64,000 nucleotides of DNA from NCBI RefSeq assembly GCF_030272615.1, contig NC_081412.1:39612791-39676790 (forward strand), read 5' to 3'. The position numbers and the translations under genes were made by a program. Below, piece by piece: positions 46,553 through 58,929 of the stretch (positions within the stretch are counted from its first letter, which is position 1; each line of letters opens with the position of its first letter). This DNA comes from Cryptomeria japonica (lineage: Eukaryota; Streptophyta; Pinopsida; Cupressales; Cupressaceae). The notes under the pieces are model-generated. The model searched no databases. It was not told the DNA's origin and saw only the letters and a program-made list of their open reading frames with translations.

Positions 46553-46898
46553 CACTTCGTTAATATTCTGATGTTGCTCCTCACCCTATGACACTAAAAG
46601 TTAGTTTCATCGGGAGATATTTGTCTCAAGTGGTGATGCTTTTTTAATAATAAACATCTTGGGGCAGCAACATATCCCTTCCTTGTTGCCTTTCTTGAGG
46701 GGAAAGAACAATATACATCCAATTATCTATTTCCATTTGAAGATTGCATCTTCTTTAGAGTTTTATTTTGCATATCTTGATGTCTTTTCTTGCATTGAAT
46801 ATTCCTTCATGCGAGTACAATATGTGTGTTCCTTGTTTAGGACCTTTATTTTCTTAAAGTAGAGCATTTTATTATGTATAATATCTCTTTAGAGCTTG
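46553..46898. other. T2 internal remnant
   Basis: A short stretch with LKVSFIGRYLSQVV may be the last trace of the post-gag region. No other domain is recognised. Confidence 0.35.
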
Positions 46899-49730
46899 TG
46901 TTAGAAATATATGTTTGGTTATCATTTATGTCAAACCTGATGATTTGGATTGGTCCAAATATATCAAGTTAGTGTATAGAGTACAAGTGTTGTAGAGCAT
47001 TAGTATGTATAGGTGTTACAGAGCAGTGATATATATGTATGATGAATAAAGGCAAAGAACATTGTTGAATATGTCAGGTTGTAGTTGTTGTAGATATTGC
47101 AAGTGTGTTTTCTGGAGGGATGTTGCTCTAGAAATGTGTGTTGCTACTACGTGGATATGTTTCTCATGTTGTTTGAGTTTTGGTGTTGGTTGTAGCAATT
47201 GTTTTGGTGCTCTAGAATTTGTGCTTTGAAAGTGTTTTTGGTGCAAGGGCACAAGACTAAAATTAATAATTTCCTCTTCAATGAATTTCATGTTTTTGTT
47301 TCAAGGTGTTGTAAGGGATCTTAGAATCCCATGTTCATGTTTAGTTTTGATAATAAAGTCCTCATAGTCCATTTTTGTAAGGCCTTGTGGCCTAGGGTGC
47401 TTTATAAACCCTATGGTCAACTATGGTCAAAAGGACTTAGGATGTGTGGATTTAGTGATTCAAGTGTATTTTGGTCTAATTAGGTTCAAAATAATATGTT
47501 TAGGCTCCTAGGTGTGTGTTTGAAGATAGTTTGTTGGCAAAATACAAAATTGTCAAAAATTGACAAAATGTTGTCAATATTGGTGAACAAATTTTTGAAA
47601 AGTTGTTAAAATCAATTCCTAACATTCACAACCACCTGATTTCAGTTGGAACATGTTGGGATGGATATATAATGCCTCAACAAACCAATTTGGAGGGTTG
47701 TTGGGGGGATATTGTGAAAGTTGATAATTTGAAGTAATAAAAATTCTCTATTTTCCTGCACATTTGCTGTTATTTCAGTTAGTACAGGCTTGTACGATCT
47801 AAAAACTAGAAAATTCTTCCATGGTGAGTTAGAGGGGTGAAATAAATTTTGTTTGAGTCCAACTAGAGCATTGGAAGTGGAGAAATAAGCGAGATATTGA
47901 AGTTTTAGTGAAGACAGCCCGTGAAAGGGCATAAACCTAGGGTTTCACTTTTCTTTTCCCTTTTCTTCCATTTTAACCGTGGAAAAAATATAAAACTTGG
48001 TTGGATGGAAGATTTGGGACTGTACTTTAAGATTTTCTCTATTTTAGACCTGGAGGAAGTGTTTGGAAAGAGCATGAATTAAAAGAAGTCAGACATCTCT
48101 ATGTGGCTGGCAATGCAAAAGTGGTAAAAAGACACTACAGACCCCATAACTCTTGGTGAATTGTAAACCAGTGAATAAAACCTTGGAATTGGTATTATTT
48201 TGGATTCCCATAAATTCTCAAAGTCATACTTTTTTGACATGGTGTGTAAAAATGGTACTTCCTTCATTAAGTGCTTGAAATAGTCCTTGTTGTCATCATT
48301 GAGGTTTTGGTAGAAATGTGGTTTGTTGAAGCCTTCAAGACCTTTCCTTTTGGAAAAGGTGCTGTCTAGGGGAGTGTAATTGAGGTGTGCAATAAAATAT
48401 AGGTGTCTTTTCAAGATTTTGTGTTGTAAACCAAAAAATTGTTTTTGGAGACTAGTGGGCCTATACAGCCAAATTGGGCTTGGATACCTTGGGGACTTGG
48501 AGGAGAGAAATAGAGGGTGGATTTGGGTATTTTATGACCCATTAGACCTATCAAACTTGTACAAGGCCTTGGGAAGCATATAAACCTGATTTGGAGGGGT
48601 GTGAGCCATTTGGGAACTTTTTGAGCATTTTGCCTGTGGGGTTGTTAATCCATAATTGGTGACTTTTGTGAAATGTCTCAATGGGGGGTTATGGGGAAGG
48701 AAAAATATGTGTTGAGATGTTAGATTTATTCTTGTAAGGTGTGAGGTCTGGTTGGGAGAACCTCTTTTCCAAAGGGGTAGTGTTGCCTATTGAGCAAGTG
48801 AGCAATTTGGGCTTTTCCAAGTTGTGTAGACCATACCTCTACATCAATTTTCAACATTGATGGTGCTCAATAGTGATTGCAATGATTTTAATTCTTCCAC
48901 ATTTTGGTTTCTAGTGATGATCTTTTAGAAATAAATTTTTCATGATCCCAATTTCTTTATGTCAAGTTGGTTAGTGTTTTTGTGCTTTGGAAGTGTACTT
49001 GCAGAAGTTCAAGGATATCATTATTTCGGGTCTAGCTAACCTTGAATGTTTTTGTTCTTGTTTTATTTTGGTGCTTGTAATGTATAATGTGACCATTGAA
49101 ATATTATTAAAGGAAATCATGTAGAAGACCAATGAAGAAGTATTCTCAGGGAAAGTGTTATTAAGGTCTTCTTGATGCATATACCGGTAACACACAGACA
49201 CACATATGTTATGGTTTGATTAGTATGGAAAGATAGTAGTTGTATGAGTGAAAATGGAAGTGAATAATGAATAGAGAAAAAAAAAATGAGTTAGAGTTGC
49301 AGAGTTTGCTGGAATAAGTTGTTTGGATGTTTGAGTTTATTAGGAATTGATCCCATGCATGTGTAGATGCAATTTTCTTAGTTCATTTTTTTCTCTATTT
49401 CTTGGTAGTGATCCTTTTGATAGTAAGCCATTGTATTCCAAGCAGTGAGCCCTCTAACAGTGAGTCTTGTAATATTCATATAACGAGTTATATTATCCTA
49501 AAAGTTAACCCTCTCTATGGTTTTTCCCATTTGGGTTTTCACGTATAAAAATCTAGTGTCTCTCTTATGGTTGTGCATTTCTTTCATTTCAATTATATTC
49601 CATGCATTTCTTTTGGGCTGAAGTTAATTGATAATTAGTTAAGTTTCAAAAGTTAAGTTTTAATATTTTTAAAGGGGAATACTGATTAAACCCCCCCTCT
49701 TATATTCTAGTATATTTAATAGGTTGTGTA
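46899..49730 (+). repeat. LTR-type insertion inside T2, partly resolved
   Basis: It begins TGTTAGAAATAT at 46899. Near 49515-49560 are GGTTTTTCCCATTTGGG and a TATAAAAATC-type box, typical of copia LTR ends, then ATACT (about 49681) and AGTAT (about 49708) pairing around a C-rich loop at 49681-49712. No gag or pol domain is recognised in between, so it could be one long LTR or an LTR plus foreign DNA. The exact right border is uncertain. Confidence 0.4.
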
Positions 49731-51308
49731 ATCATTCTCATGGTCCCTATGCTTGGGGGGCATTGATCTTTTCTATCCTTTCTAAAGATACACTTTTCCT
49801 TTGTTGAGTGGTGTTTTCTTATGATATGATGTCATTCCTTGTGTGAAGTTGTTGTTTTATTGAGAACTCTTTCTTATGAAAGAGGTGTGTATCCTTGACT
49901 ACAACCTCTTCTAGACTTGTCCATTTGCATCTATTATAAATAAATCCTTCACTTTGGGTCAAAAGTGCATGTCATCCTTCATCAAGAATCCCTTTCAATT
50001 AGTAATGGGGGGAAGGTAAGTATTCTTGTTCTCCTTCCTCTCTTTTAGTTGATGATGTTATTTTTGTTCAATAACTCCTCTTGGAGGTAGATGTCTTTTG
50101 AGAAAAGATCTCTTATCCTCCAAGGATTCCCTTTACACTTGTTGCAAGATATCTCTTTTTCAACTATCTTGTCCTTGCTTTTAAGAGTATTATCTCTTTG
50201 GCTTGGATTTATGAGCTTTTTTTCCTAAAATATATCTCCTTGGTGTTGAAGGTGTGTATCCTCGTTTCTAGCTTCCTTAAGACATCAACATAGGGCTATG
50301 TTGATATCTTAAGGGGGGCATTGCATATAACCCTCTTTGTACTATATTGTACTATATTTTATATTTTTACATGGAATACTCAAAACTAGATGAAACAAAG
50401 TCTTACATGGGATGCTTCATGCTTGAAACTAGATGAAACATTTCTATATGTCTTCTATAGGGTTACACATTCTCAAAACTAGCAAAAAAGTTTTATATGA
50501 GATCTTCTTGAAACTAGACATATATTTGTTTTACATAAAGTGTTCATTCTTGAAACTAGACAAAACAAAGTATTACACAAGATGCTTGATGCTCAAAACT
50601 AGACACATTTATATTTTCATGTCTTATATAGGTTGTTGCATGCTTGAAATGAGATAAAACAAAATATTATATGAGATGTTTAACTCCTAAAATAAGACAG
50701 TTGTATATGTAGTCGAATGAGTGGAGCTATAGAAAAACACAACTAGACTATTCCAACTCTCCTCCCCAATATGGATCACCTAGAAAAACATAGGCTTCTT
50801 ATGGTATCCATGCTTTCTCTTGCTCTTCCTCTCATGGATCACCTAGCATAACATAGCTTTCTAGCCTGTGACATCCATGTTTCCCCTTTCTTCTTCCCAT
50901 GAACTGATATATTTTGTATTTGTGGTTCATGGTTTGATGCATGCTCTTTCTCTTTTTATGTGATCATTTGTATCCTTGTGATAGAATTTCAAGAACAATA
51001 TTAGTGGTTGAGACATTTTGATTATTGAGGTCTCTTCAAGTAGTTGACTTGAGGTCTTGTTTTGCTTTTTAGCTTTTTTGTTGTGTCTTTAATCCTTTTT
51101 CTTTGTTTGGCGTTATTTTTTTTGTCTGTCTTGTGTTTTGTGTCCATGTATAATATTGTGTGAGTTAAGATCCTAAGATTGGGGGCTTGGTTCCTTAGAA
51201 TTAGTTATGTCTTATCTCCTTGTAATCTAGCTCCTAGTTCCTCCTCTCTCTCTCTCTCATCTTTCTAATTTACTATAAGTATTTGCATAGGATTATACTC
51301 TCGTTAAA
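49731..51308 (+). other. T2 3' untranslated region
   Basis: No coding region is recognised. GGGGGGCATTG words at about 49754 and 50310, a degenerate tandem repeat at 50355-50690 and a CT microsatellite at about 51241-51260 are the only features. Confidence 0.5.
50355..50690. repeat. Degenerate tandem repeat, period about 50-60 bp
   Basis: The words AAAACTAGA (or GAAACTAGA) with GAAACAAAGT or AAAACAAAGT, then TTACATGGGATG or TTACACAAGATG and CTTGATGCT or TTCATGCTTG, recur six or seven times with variation in spacing. Confidence 0.65.
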
Positions 51309-51320
51309 GTGGGGGCTAAA
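51309..51320 (+). other. T2 polypurine tract
   Basis: GTGGGGGCTAAA lies directly before TGTAGCATAA, the start of the 3' LTR. Confidence 0.8.
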
Positions 51321-52504
51321 TGTAGCATAATAAATTATCACCGGTCCAATTTACACCTCATCTTTGTGCTCCCACTTTAGTATGTCCTATCCTCATCTCA
51401 TCTCTATCCAAATTTGATGTCATGTACACCCTTTGGTGAGTCCCATTGTGAGATGCTCTCCTCTTTGGCTACTTTATTTGGTCCTTTTTCTAGACCAGGG
51501 CACCCCATAATACCTTGGTCCCTCTCAAAGTGGCCCCAATTTGAAATGGGGCAGGTGCTATATCTCCGTGACATAAATTGATCGCCAAGGCTACACATGA
51601 CAGTTGGAGGTTAGCCTAATTGGTAAATTACCTAGGGAAACCTATATAAAGACATTCTATTAGTTCATTTTAGAACTATAAGTTATCCACTATCTATCCC
51701 AAGTATTTATGCATTCGTGAAGCATTCATCATCAATTTTTTTTGAAGATTCAAGGTTGCATATCCATCATTCAAGAATTGTGGAACAAAGTTACATCAAT
51801 GTTCATGCAAGCATGTGTGTGCGATTAGGGTTTTTCATGTTCATGTGTTTGTCATGGCATTAAATTCAACATTTATGATTACATTAAAAGATCCTCATGT
51901 CATTATAAACAATTGAAAATCTAAGATATATCTCCTTGATACTTATTTCAATATTTGCATTATTTCATTCATGGTTAATTCCAAAAATGGGATTTGACCT
52001 AAGGCAAAAACCTATTTCCACCATCTTGCCCCTTTCTGTGTGCATGAAACAAGTGTAGAGATGTATTTGGGAAGTCTAGAAGAGTCAATAGAGATGAACA
52101 GGTCAACTTTTGAGAGTGGGAAATTTAGTGGACTAGGGCGGATCTATGCTATCAGGTTCGAAAAATAAGGCTGAACTTTGGAGGATAGGGTTTAAACATC
52201 TCATTTTTCTTAGGTTCAAGTTGGTGTCTCTGGGATACATTTGTAGCTGACTACTTCCATCAGATTACTTCAATAGTCCCTCATTTCCCCCTAATTTCAT
52301 AAAATACCTTACAATTCAACTTAGGAAGAATGAGGCTCCTACACACACAATTGAGTAAATTTGATAAGCATTCTCAACCCTTTTTCTAATCCAATTGAAG
52401 ATAGATCTATTAAATTTACCACTACTTTAAATATAATTTGGTTAATTAGGAGAATTAGTACTTTTACTTGTTGAAACCTAATTCCTAATTTTCCATCCAT
52501 TACA
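51321..52504 (+). repeat. T2 3' LTR
   Basis: Same length (1184 bp) and order as 42450-43633, with scattered substitutions. Ends CATCCATTACA. Confidence 0.9.
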
Positions 52505-53400
52505 TAAAGAATTCACAGAAGATATGTAGAAATAATTTGAAATGTCTATGTTTGGAGAAATGCCATTCTTTCTTAGTCTTCAAGTTAGTTAGTTGTATTA
52601 TAGAATGTTTATTTCTCAGGCTAAGTGTGTCAAAGAAATGTTAAAGAAGTTTGATATGGAGAATGGTTAACCTATTACTACCTCTTTAGCTGTTGGATGC
52701 AAATTAGGGAAATATGATACATCTCTGAATATTGATCAAAAGAGGTACAAATTTATAATTGGTGGATTTTTATATCTTACTGCATCTAGACTAAATATTA
52801 TGCAGGCTATATATTTGGCTGAAACTATTTGAGCTAGTCCAAAACAAACTCATGACCAAGTAGTGAAGAAGATGTTTAAATATTTGAAAGGAACTCAAGA
52901 CCTTGGCCTATGGTATAAGAAGGATGGAGATTTCATTGAAAACATATAAAAATATTGGTTGGGTCAAAATTATTGATGATAAAAAGAGTTCTAGTGGTGG
53001 TGCATTCTTTTTGGGAGACAATCTAGTTTCATGGTTAAGAAAGAAACAAGAATTAGTGTCATTATCCATTGCAGAATTTGAATATGTTTTTTCAACATCT
53101 TGATGTACTCAAGTTTTGTGGTTGGAGAAGATCCTCAAGGATATCAGAGTGGTATATGATGAATCTATTTCTATCATGTGTTATAATATCGATTTTATAC
53201 ACATTTCAAAGAATCCGGTTATGCATTCAAGAACTAAACGTGTCTAAATCTGTTATCATTTTTTAAGAGATAAGGTTGTAGAGAAAGAAGTCAAATTGGA
53301 ATACATTTCTACAATAGAGTAGGTAGTACACATTTTTAGTAAGGAATCAGTGAAAGATACTTTTTGAGTATATCTCAGGAAAAAGTTAGGGGTTATTGCC
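52505..53400 (+). pseudogene. Copia C1 RT end and RNase H
   Basis: The copia frame resumes with EFTEDM, FEMSMFGEMPFFLSLQVS, ISQAKCVKEMLKKFDMENG, GGFLYLTASRLNIMQA and VKKMFKYLKGTQDLGLWY. RNase H follows at 52903-53340: SSGGAFFLGDNLVSWLRKKQ, LVSLSIAEFEYVFSTS, SISIMCYNIDFIHISKNPVM, HFLRDKVVEKEVKLEYIST and LRKKLGVIAP. Stops and two frameshifts are present. The usual Asp in the C-D-N block reads CYN. Confidence 0.85.
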
Positions 53401-53963
53401 CCTCCTTTTTCTAACTAGAAGCATTTTCAATGGTACATCTTTCTAGGGGGACTTTATGTTTTATGTTGCAGTTAATGATTTTGGTTTTGGTTGTGTCATC
53501 TTGTATTTAGGATGGTTCAGAAATATTTTAGTGTCCTTTGGATATGTTGTCGATTGTGTTGTGGTTTAGTGGATCTTATTATTTTGGTCTAGATATGTGT
53601 TGGAACATGTGTTGAGATGTTGTTTTGGTCCTCACCATGGCATCTAGAGATTCACATTGAGTATTTGCATAAGAAGAGGCTATGTAGTCAACTGATTGTT
53701 ATTCCTACATGTTAAGTTTGGTAATGGATTTGGAGAATCTGCTAGCATGTGCAGATTGTTGAATCAATCATAGAAGGATGTATTGCAATATGTTTCGGTT
53801 CCCTCTTTCTATTGTAGTGGATCAATTTGAGTATTTTTGGTCCACATGGCTTATATCATGTAATATTGCTAATTCTATTTTGGCCAACCCTTAATTAGGA
53901 TTTCAATATTATATCTCATATTTAAGATCTATGCAGATGGATGAATTGTTGTGTGATGAAAAG
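53401..53963 (+). other. Probable C1 3' flank
   Basis: Non-coding. It may contain the C1 polypurine tract and LTR, but none can be delimited. Confidence 0.3.
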
Positions 53964-55445
53964 TGTTGGAATCCAAGAACACTGAGAGGGGGGGGGGGTG
54001 AATTAGTGTTCTATTGATAAAGTTAGTTTTGAACTGATTAACAGTAAATAAAAATAGAATGCATACACCAAATAACACAAAGAAAGGCAACACCATAACA
54101 CCAAGATTTGTACATGGAAAACCCTGCAAAGGGAAAAACCATGGTGGGGTTGATACCCACAATATCTATATACTTGATCAAGGTATACAAATATTACATA
54201 GAAGGGTCTGCACATGTAGAAAGGCCAACCACCTAGAGCTCACTGCTCAAACACAAAATATAGGAAGTCTCATTGACTTACAAAACATTTACAAGTGATT
54301 AAAAATGAAAGTGAACTTATAAATAACATCTGACCATGCTGGATAAGTTCCGGTGAATGCTCCAATATCCTCCTATGTATTCCAGTTTATGATACTCTGT
54401 TCTACTACCGGTTATGCTTTGCAAGTAAAACTACACTCTATCACTTCCAATCACATACCAAAACTCACTGAGATATTTGCAATCAAAAAATCGCATTCCA
54501 TCTAACATTTGATTTGTTGATGAGGTGATCTAGTTAAATATCCTTTTGTCTTAACCATGTCGGCTTCAACAAAAAGTACATACAAGTTAGCTGCCAGAAC
54601 ATAATGAAAATCAATAATAAATCCAATGACCATGTTGACCACCACACGTTACCACCAAATCCATGAAGACATAATCAAGATCCAAATATTTCCTTAACCG
54701 AGTCTTATCCATTATCGGGTTCTATATACACGTTACCAGGATGAAGTGAATGCTGGTACCGGTGTAGAGAAATGTGAATACCCAGCAAGCAGAAGCAACC
54801 AAATTGATAGAGAGAATCTTGCTTGTTGAGCTTGTTGTATTGGCTATCGTTGGCTTAGGGTGGCATCTACCTCAATGACTAATCTCCCTCCCACCTTTTA
54901 ACCCTACCCCTACCTTTATAGTGGTAAGGCCGTCCCCATCATTCTTGCCTAGAAGCTGGTGTTATTCCCTATTTTGCTTTATGAGGAGGGATAGATGAGC
55001 TTGGGTGAGTCCCATAGGGGTAGGTCCAGGTTATTTCTCCTTGTTTTTGTTGTTCCTTCTTTGGAGAAGGAACCGGGAATTCTTTGACAGGGTGACCTAG
55101 GCTTCTTTTGCGTCTACGCCCAAAGATCGGCTTCTTTTCATTGCCAAATGGACTTCTGTCTTGTTCGTCTAACCCCGGCCACACTTGGGTTGGTTGACCT
55201 GTCGAGGGACTGGGCTTTATTGTCTGTGCCTGAAGAACCACCTTTATTCCTTCTATCCTTCCCTCCATGCCCGTCCTTCCATCCATTGATAGGGAGCTTG
55301 TGAGATATAGGAAATGCAATACCAATTAGTGCAATGCATGCCGATAAACCAAACAATGAAAACATTAACCCTGAGATGATGTGTTGCCATCAATGACAAT
55401 CCATAATGCCATGAACCCTTTTCAGATGAGTGTCAATTACCAACA
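53964..55445 (-). repeat. Element A 3' LTR
   Basis: Plus-strand reading runs from TGTTGGAATCC to TCAATTACCAACA. The purine tract of the element (minus CCAAAGGGGGAGAC) lies at 55446-55459, so this is the 3' LTR of a minus-strand element. A hairpin AGAACACT/AGTGTTCT with a G-rich loop is at 53976-54012. It is about twice as long as the LTRs at 15153 and 57955, partly because of a GC-richer insert at about 54860-55340. Confidence 0.8.
54860..55340 (-). other. GC-richer insert inside the element A LTR
   Basis: Base composition and codon-like texture differ from all neighbouring DNA. On the minus strand two overlapping frames are open (54969-55325, 118 codons, and 55138-55365, 75 codons), with SPSTGQPTQVWPGLDEQDRS and KKPIFGRRRKRSLGHPVKEF in the longer. 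I do not recognise the protein. The texture is reminiscent of plant mitochondrial DNA, but no organelle gene could be named. It is absent from the sister LTRs. Confidence 0.4.
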
Positions 55446-55459
55446 GTCTCCCCCTTTGG
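55446..55459 (-). other. Element A polypurine tract
   Basis: Minus strand CCAAAGGGGGAGAC abuts the LTR start TGTTGGTAATTG. Element B has the near-identical CCAAAGGGGGAGAT at 58732-58745. Confidence 0.8.
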
Positions 55460-55671
55460 CATTGATGGCAACACTCATTTGAAAAATGATATCATTTGTG
55501 AAAATTGCCACTGAATCCATAACCTCCTGATTTGTACATTTGTCAGCTATATACATCCGATGCTCCCCCTAAGAAATATATACACTTTTCACCTATTCCT
55601 CCCCCTTTGACATCAATGACAAAGTAGGGTTCCCACAAACAAATCTGTACAGTTATGAACATGAGCCAGTT

Positions 55672-57950
55672 CTATACACACTTTAAAATGTCTAAATACA
55701 TTTTCTTCAAAAATGAAAAGTAATTATCCCAACCATTCTTAAGAGATTCAAGAATAGAGATGAAACTGTTCAAAATGCTAGCATAATACTCTATCTCATC
55801 TGAAGCTGTGGGGTCCTCCTTCTGCAGGTTAGAAATACACATTGTTTTATAAAATAGCAGATTATCAAGCCGAGGACCAATTAGATTTTGGAGCTCATTG
55901 TCTCTCCTTAATATTGTGTCCCTATCCTTCTTCGCCAATTTCAAAATTTGATCCATCACCATCAAAATTGGACCATCCAAAGAATTTGTCAAATTAACTG
56001 CCAAGTTGTAGGTGTTAGAAATATGAACTAGGTTCTTCCTACAGTCTGACATTTGCTTGTCTATGGAGTTGGTTAATTTATCAAAATTTAAACAATTCTT
56101 CTAAACAGTACCTCCTTCAGCCAAAGATGGATCAATTGACTACAAACAGATCTAAAGTCTTACCTTATCAGTCTCAATCATGCACAAAAATGTTAGTTTT
56201 TGGGCTGCCACAAAATCTTCTTTAGCCCGAGTTAGAGAGATATTCAATACATAATCATAATGTTTGGGGATAAAGTCAATTATTTCCTCCAATTTTCTCG
56301 AAGAGCTTGTATCATCCTGTGCATGAAATTCTGGGACCAACTGATGCAAAACTTCAAAACTGTGCTCAATCAGTTTCCTGTCCTTAGATTCTTCTTGTGC
56401 AAGTTCTTGTGTAGCCTATGCTTGAAGAGATGCCGCTGCCAAAATATTCTTAGTCAGTGACATCTTATGGTAGGGTTGATCAAAATTGATGGAAAGTTAT
56501 GGTAAATTCCCTTTAGCCATGGAAAAAGTGTTAATTGCCAACCCAAAAGAGAGATCCACCATAGTCTCCTTACCCTTATCAACCAGACAGATAACCTTTG
56601 TGTCCTTTAGCTCTTGCACACCGGCGGATTCGCCATTTGGTGCCTCACCCAAAATTTCAGAGTCCTTTGCACCTATATCCTTATTTACATCTACCTCAAT
56701 ATCCTTTGTTATGTGTACATTATTTTCCAGGATGTTCTCTATTTCAAAATGGAACTCAGTAACCGGTACAACTGTATCCAGTTGAGTGCTTGCCAGTTTC
56801 TTATTATTTAAAATTGATTTATCTTCTTGCACCTTATCCTTAGGTAATTGAATGTTTTGAGATTGCACAAAATTGGAGCTTAACTCATAGCCAAGACCCA
56901 AAAGAACTGTCACCCATATGTCAATTGTCTCTTTTATGATTTCTTCAAGTCTGTCCAACATGAGATTGTTTATTCTATACTTGGGATTGAATTCTAATGA
57001 TTCGATTTTAGTGATTAAGTCATCCATTTCTAGAGGTGTTATAGAGGGACAAAGGTTGACCAATTCGGTCTCCTTAATCTATCTATCCGAAGACTGAGCA
57101 TGTAGCTTTTTGACCTCTAATCTATCAAATAACTCCTTAGGAAAAACCTTTTTTTAATTCTATCAATTCCCTACTAAATAAATCAAGATATAAAAGAATG
57201 TCCTCTTTTATTTGCTTCTTATCCCCTCATAAAAATTATAAAAGAATGAAGAAATGTTAACTAGATCACCATCATTTAAAATTTGTTCAATTGAATCCTG
57301 AGCATTCATATTTTTCTTACCAGTTCTCTGTTTAGGTTTAGGTTTATCTTTCTCATCCGATTTGGGTTTCCTCTTATGTATAATGGCGATCTTTGGCTTC
57401 CGAGGAGTCTCCTTGACCAGTTCAATTTTTTGTTCTCCTTTCTCCTCTCTTACCACTCTAGCAAAAACTCCTTTCTTCTTAGGAACCTCCTTGATCTCAG
57501 TATCAGATTTTGTTTTAGAAGAAATGATCATATATTGTTGGGTCGCCTTGGTTTTCTTCTTGGGTGGCTCAACCAGTGTCTCACAAGTAGGCTTAACTTT
57601 CGGTGTTTGGATGTCTCAGGTGTAACCCATACCGCATTGGGTGTGGCCTGAGCTTCTTTTTGGGCATCCTTTTCCTCTTTCCTTTTTTGCTTCAATTATT
57701 TCTTCCTCTGTTCCTCCAAAATTTTGACTTGTTCAACCTTGGATCTATCAGAACCCTCATCGATCAATGTTTTAGCTACTAATCAACTCATCTTCATTTG
57801 GATTGCTAGAGATACCTTTTCTTGATTAACTTTAAGACCCTTCTCCTTAGCAATTCCAAAATTTTCTTCCTTTTCGTCTACCTATGCCTGCAAAGGGTGT
57901 TGAGCATAGGCATCCAAAGTAGCATCCTCAACCTCATAACCCATAGGGAT
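55672..57950 (-). pseudogene. Element A long accessory protein (unknown family)
   Basis: Open segments 57531-57208, 57063-56497, 56349-56152 and 56052-55672 all lie in one minus-strand frame, separated by single stops, so they are pieces of one long frame truncated by element B at 57955. Upstream is a Lys/Glu-rich coiled-coil-like stretch (VEQVKILEEQRKK). Then come NAQDSIEQILNDGDLVNISS and LYLDLFSRELIELKK, which match SIEQIL/PLENIL-type text in element B. Acidic linkers and a helical C-terminal part (MSDCRKNLVHISNTYNLAVN) follow. No enzyme motif is seen. Confidence 0.6.
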
Positions 57951-57954
57951 TATT

Positions 57955-58731
57955 TGTTAGGATTCCCAAAGATACTGAGAGGGGGGTGAATCAGTATCTT
58001 GCCGGTTTACAAATTTTTTTATCTTATTAAATAAATTGCATTCCAAAATAGTGTACTGGTAAACAAGAATTAATGTAGTAAATAAGAACAATGACCACAA
58101 CATAGAAAGCACACCATAACACAATATTTTTAACGAGGAAACCTGGTTTGGGAAAAACCTCAGTGGGATTTGTGACCCACAATATTCATTCACTGGCCAA
58201 TAAATGAATATTACTTACAATAGGGGCTTGCACATGCAGGAATTCCAATTGCCTAAATCTCATTGCTTAATTACAAAAAGGAAGTCTCACTAACTTACAA
58301 AAATGGATTATGCAAATCCAATATCATGTACTGCTTCGGTTCAACATCTGTTATGCCAAGTTCAGTACCAGTTTAAGCTCACAAAATAACCATAAACCTT
58401 ACTTCAAAATCTGCCTTAATATTCGCATATTAATTCTGCAATAATTTGACCATGTCTGCATATCCTAAATGATTTACAAGATCTCATACTTATATATGAG
58501 TCCTATTACAATTTTATTTGTCGGCTTACAAAAAGATATTACAGTTAAATACAAAATGTAATAAACAAAATCCTGTCGGCTAGGGTGCTGGTAATCATCT
58601 TTGCCGCTGCCGGTAAACTATTTGCCGGTGTAGAGTCTGCCGGTGCCGATGCCATAAGATTGCAAGGTTTCCATCAATGAAAATACCTTCAATCACCTAC
58701 AATTTCTCATTGGAGTGTGAATTTTCCAACA
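57955..58731 (-). repeat. Element B 3' LTR
   Basis: Plus-strand reading runs TGTTAGGATTCCC to GAATTTTCCAACA, 777 bp. It matches the partial LTR at 63896-64000 from its first base. A hairpin AGATACTG/CAGTATCT with the loop AGAGGGGGGTGAAT is at 57970-57999. It directly joins element A sequence at 57954, so B seems to be inserted in A. Confidence 0.9.
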
Positions 58732-58745
58732 ATCTCCCCCTTTGG
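58732..58745 (-). other. Element B polypurine tract
   Basis: Minus strand CCAAAGGGGGAGAT sits immediately before the LTR start TGTTGGAAAATTC. Confidence 0.85.
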
Positions 58746-58929
58746 CATTGATGGCAACACTTATGAGAAAAAGTCAAAAATGTATCCAAAATGTGTTGTC
58801 CAAAAATCTTACCAAAACTGTATGCTCCCCCTAAGCAGATGCTCTCTTCTGTTATCATTTTTCTCATCTCCACTACCCCCCCTTTGACATCAATGACAAA
58901 GGTTGTAAAAAATGTCAACTGAGTGTAGT

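Larger units (their letters stand above)
42450..52504 (+). mobile_element. T2, pol-less gypsy LTR element inserted in copia C1
   Basis: The LTRs are 42450-43633 and 51321-52504, both 1184 bp, starting TGTAGCAT and ending CATCCATTACA. Flanks TTAAG (42445-42449) and TAAAG (52505-52509) match at four of five bases. Removing T2 rejoins the copia RT at VDYLWxxSDDL and KEFTEDM-type codons. Primer site (TTTTGGTGAATCC) and purine tract resemble T1. Internally only gag pieces are recognised; protease, RT and integrase are absent, so it depended on a helper. It is swollen by two later insertions. Confidence 0.85.

Noticed and set aside
51241-51262. CT microsatellite
   Set aside because: Short simple repeat in the T2 3' region without further significance.
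54053-54298. 79-codon plus-strand frame with HTPNNTKKGN start
   Set aside because: It lies within the element A LTR and is not shared with the sister LTRs.
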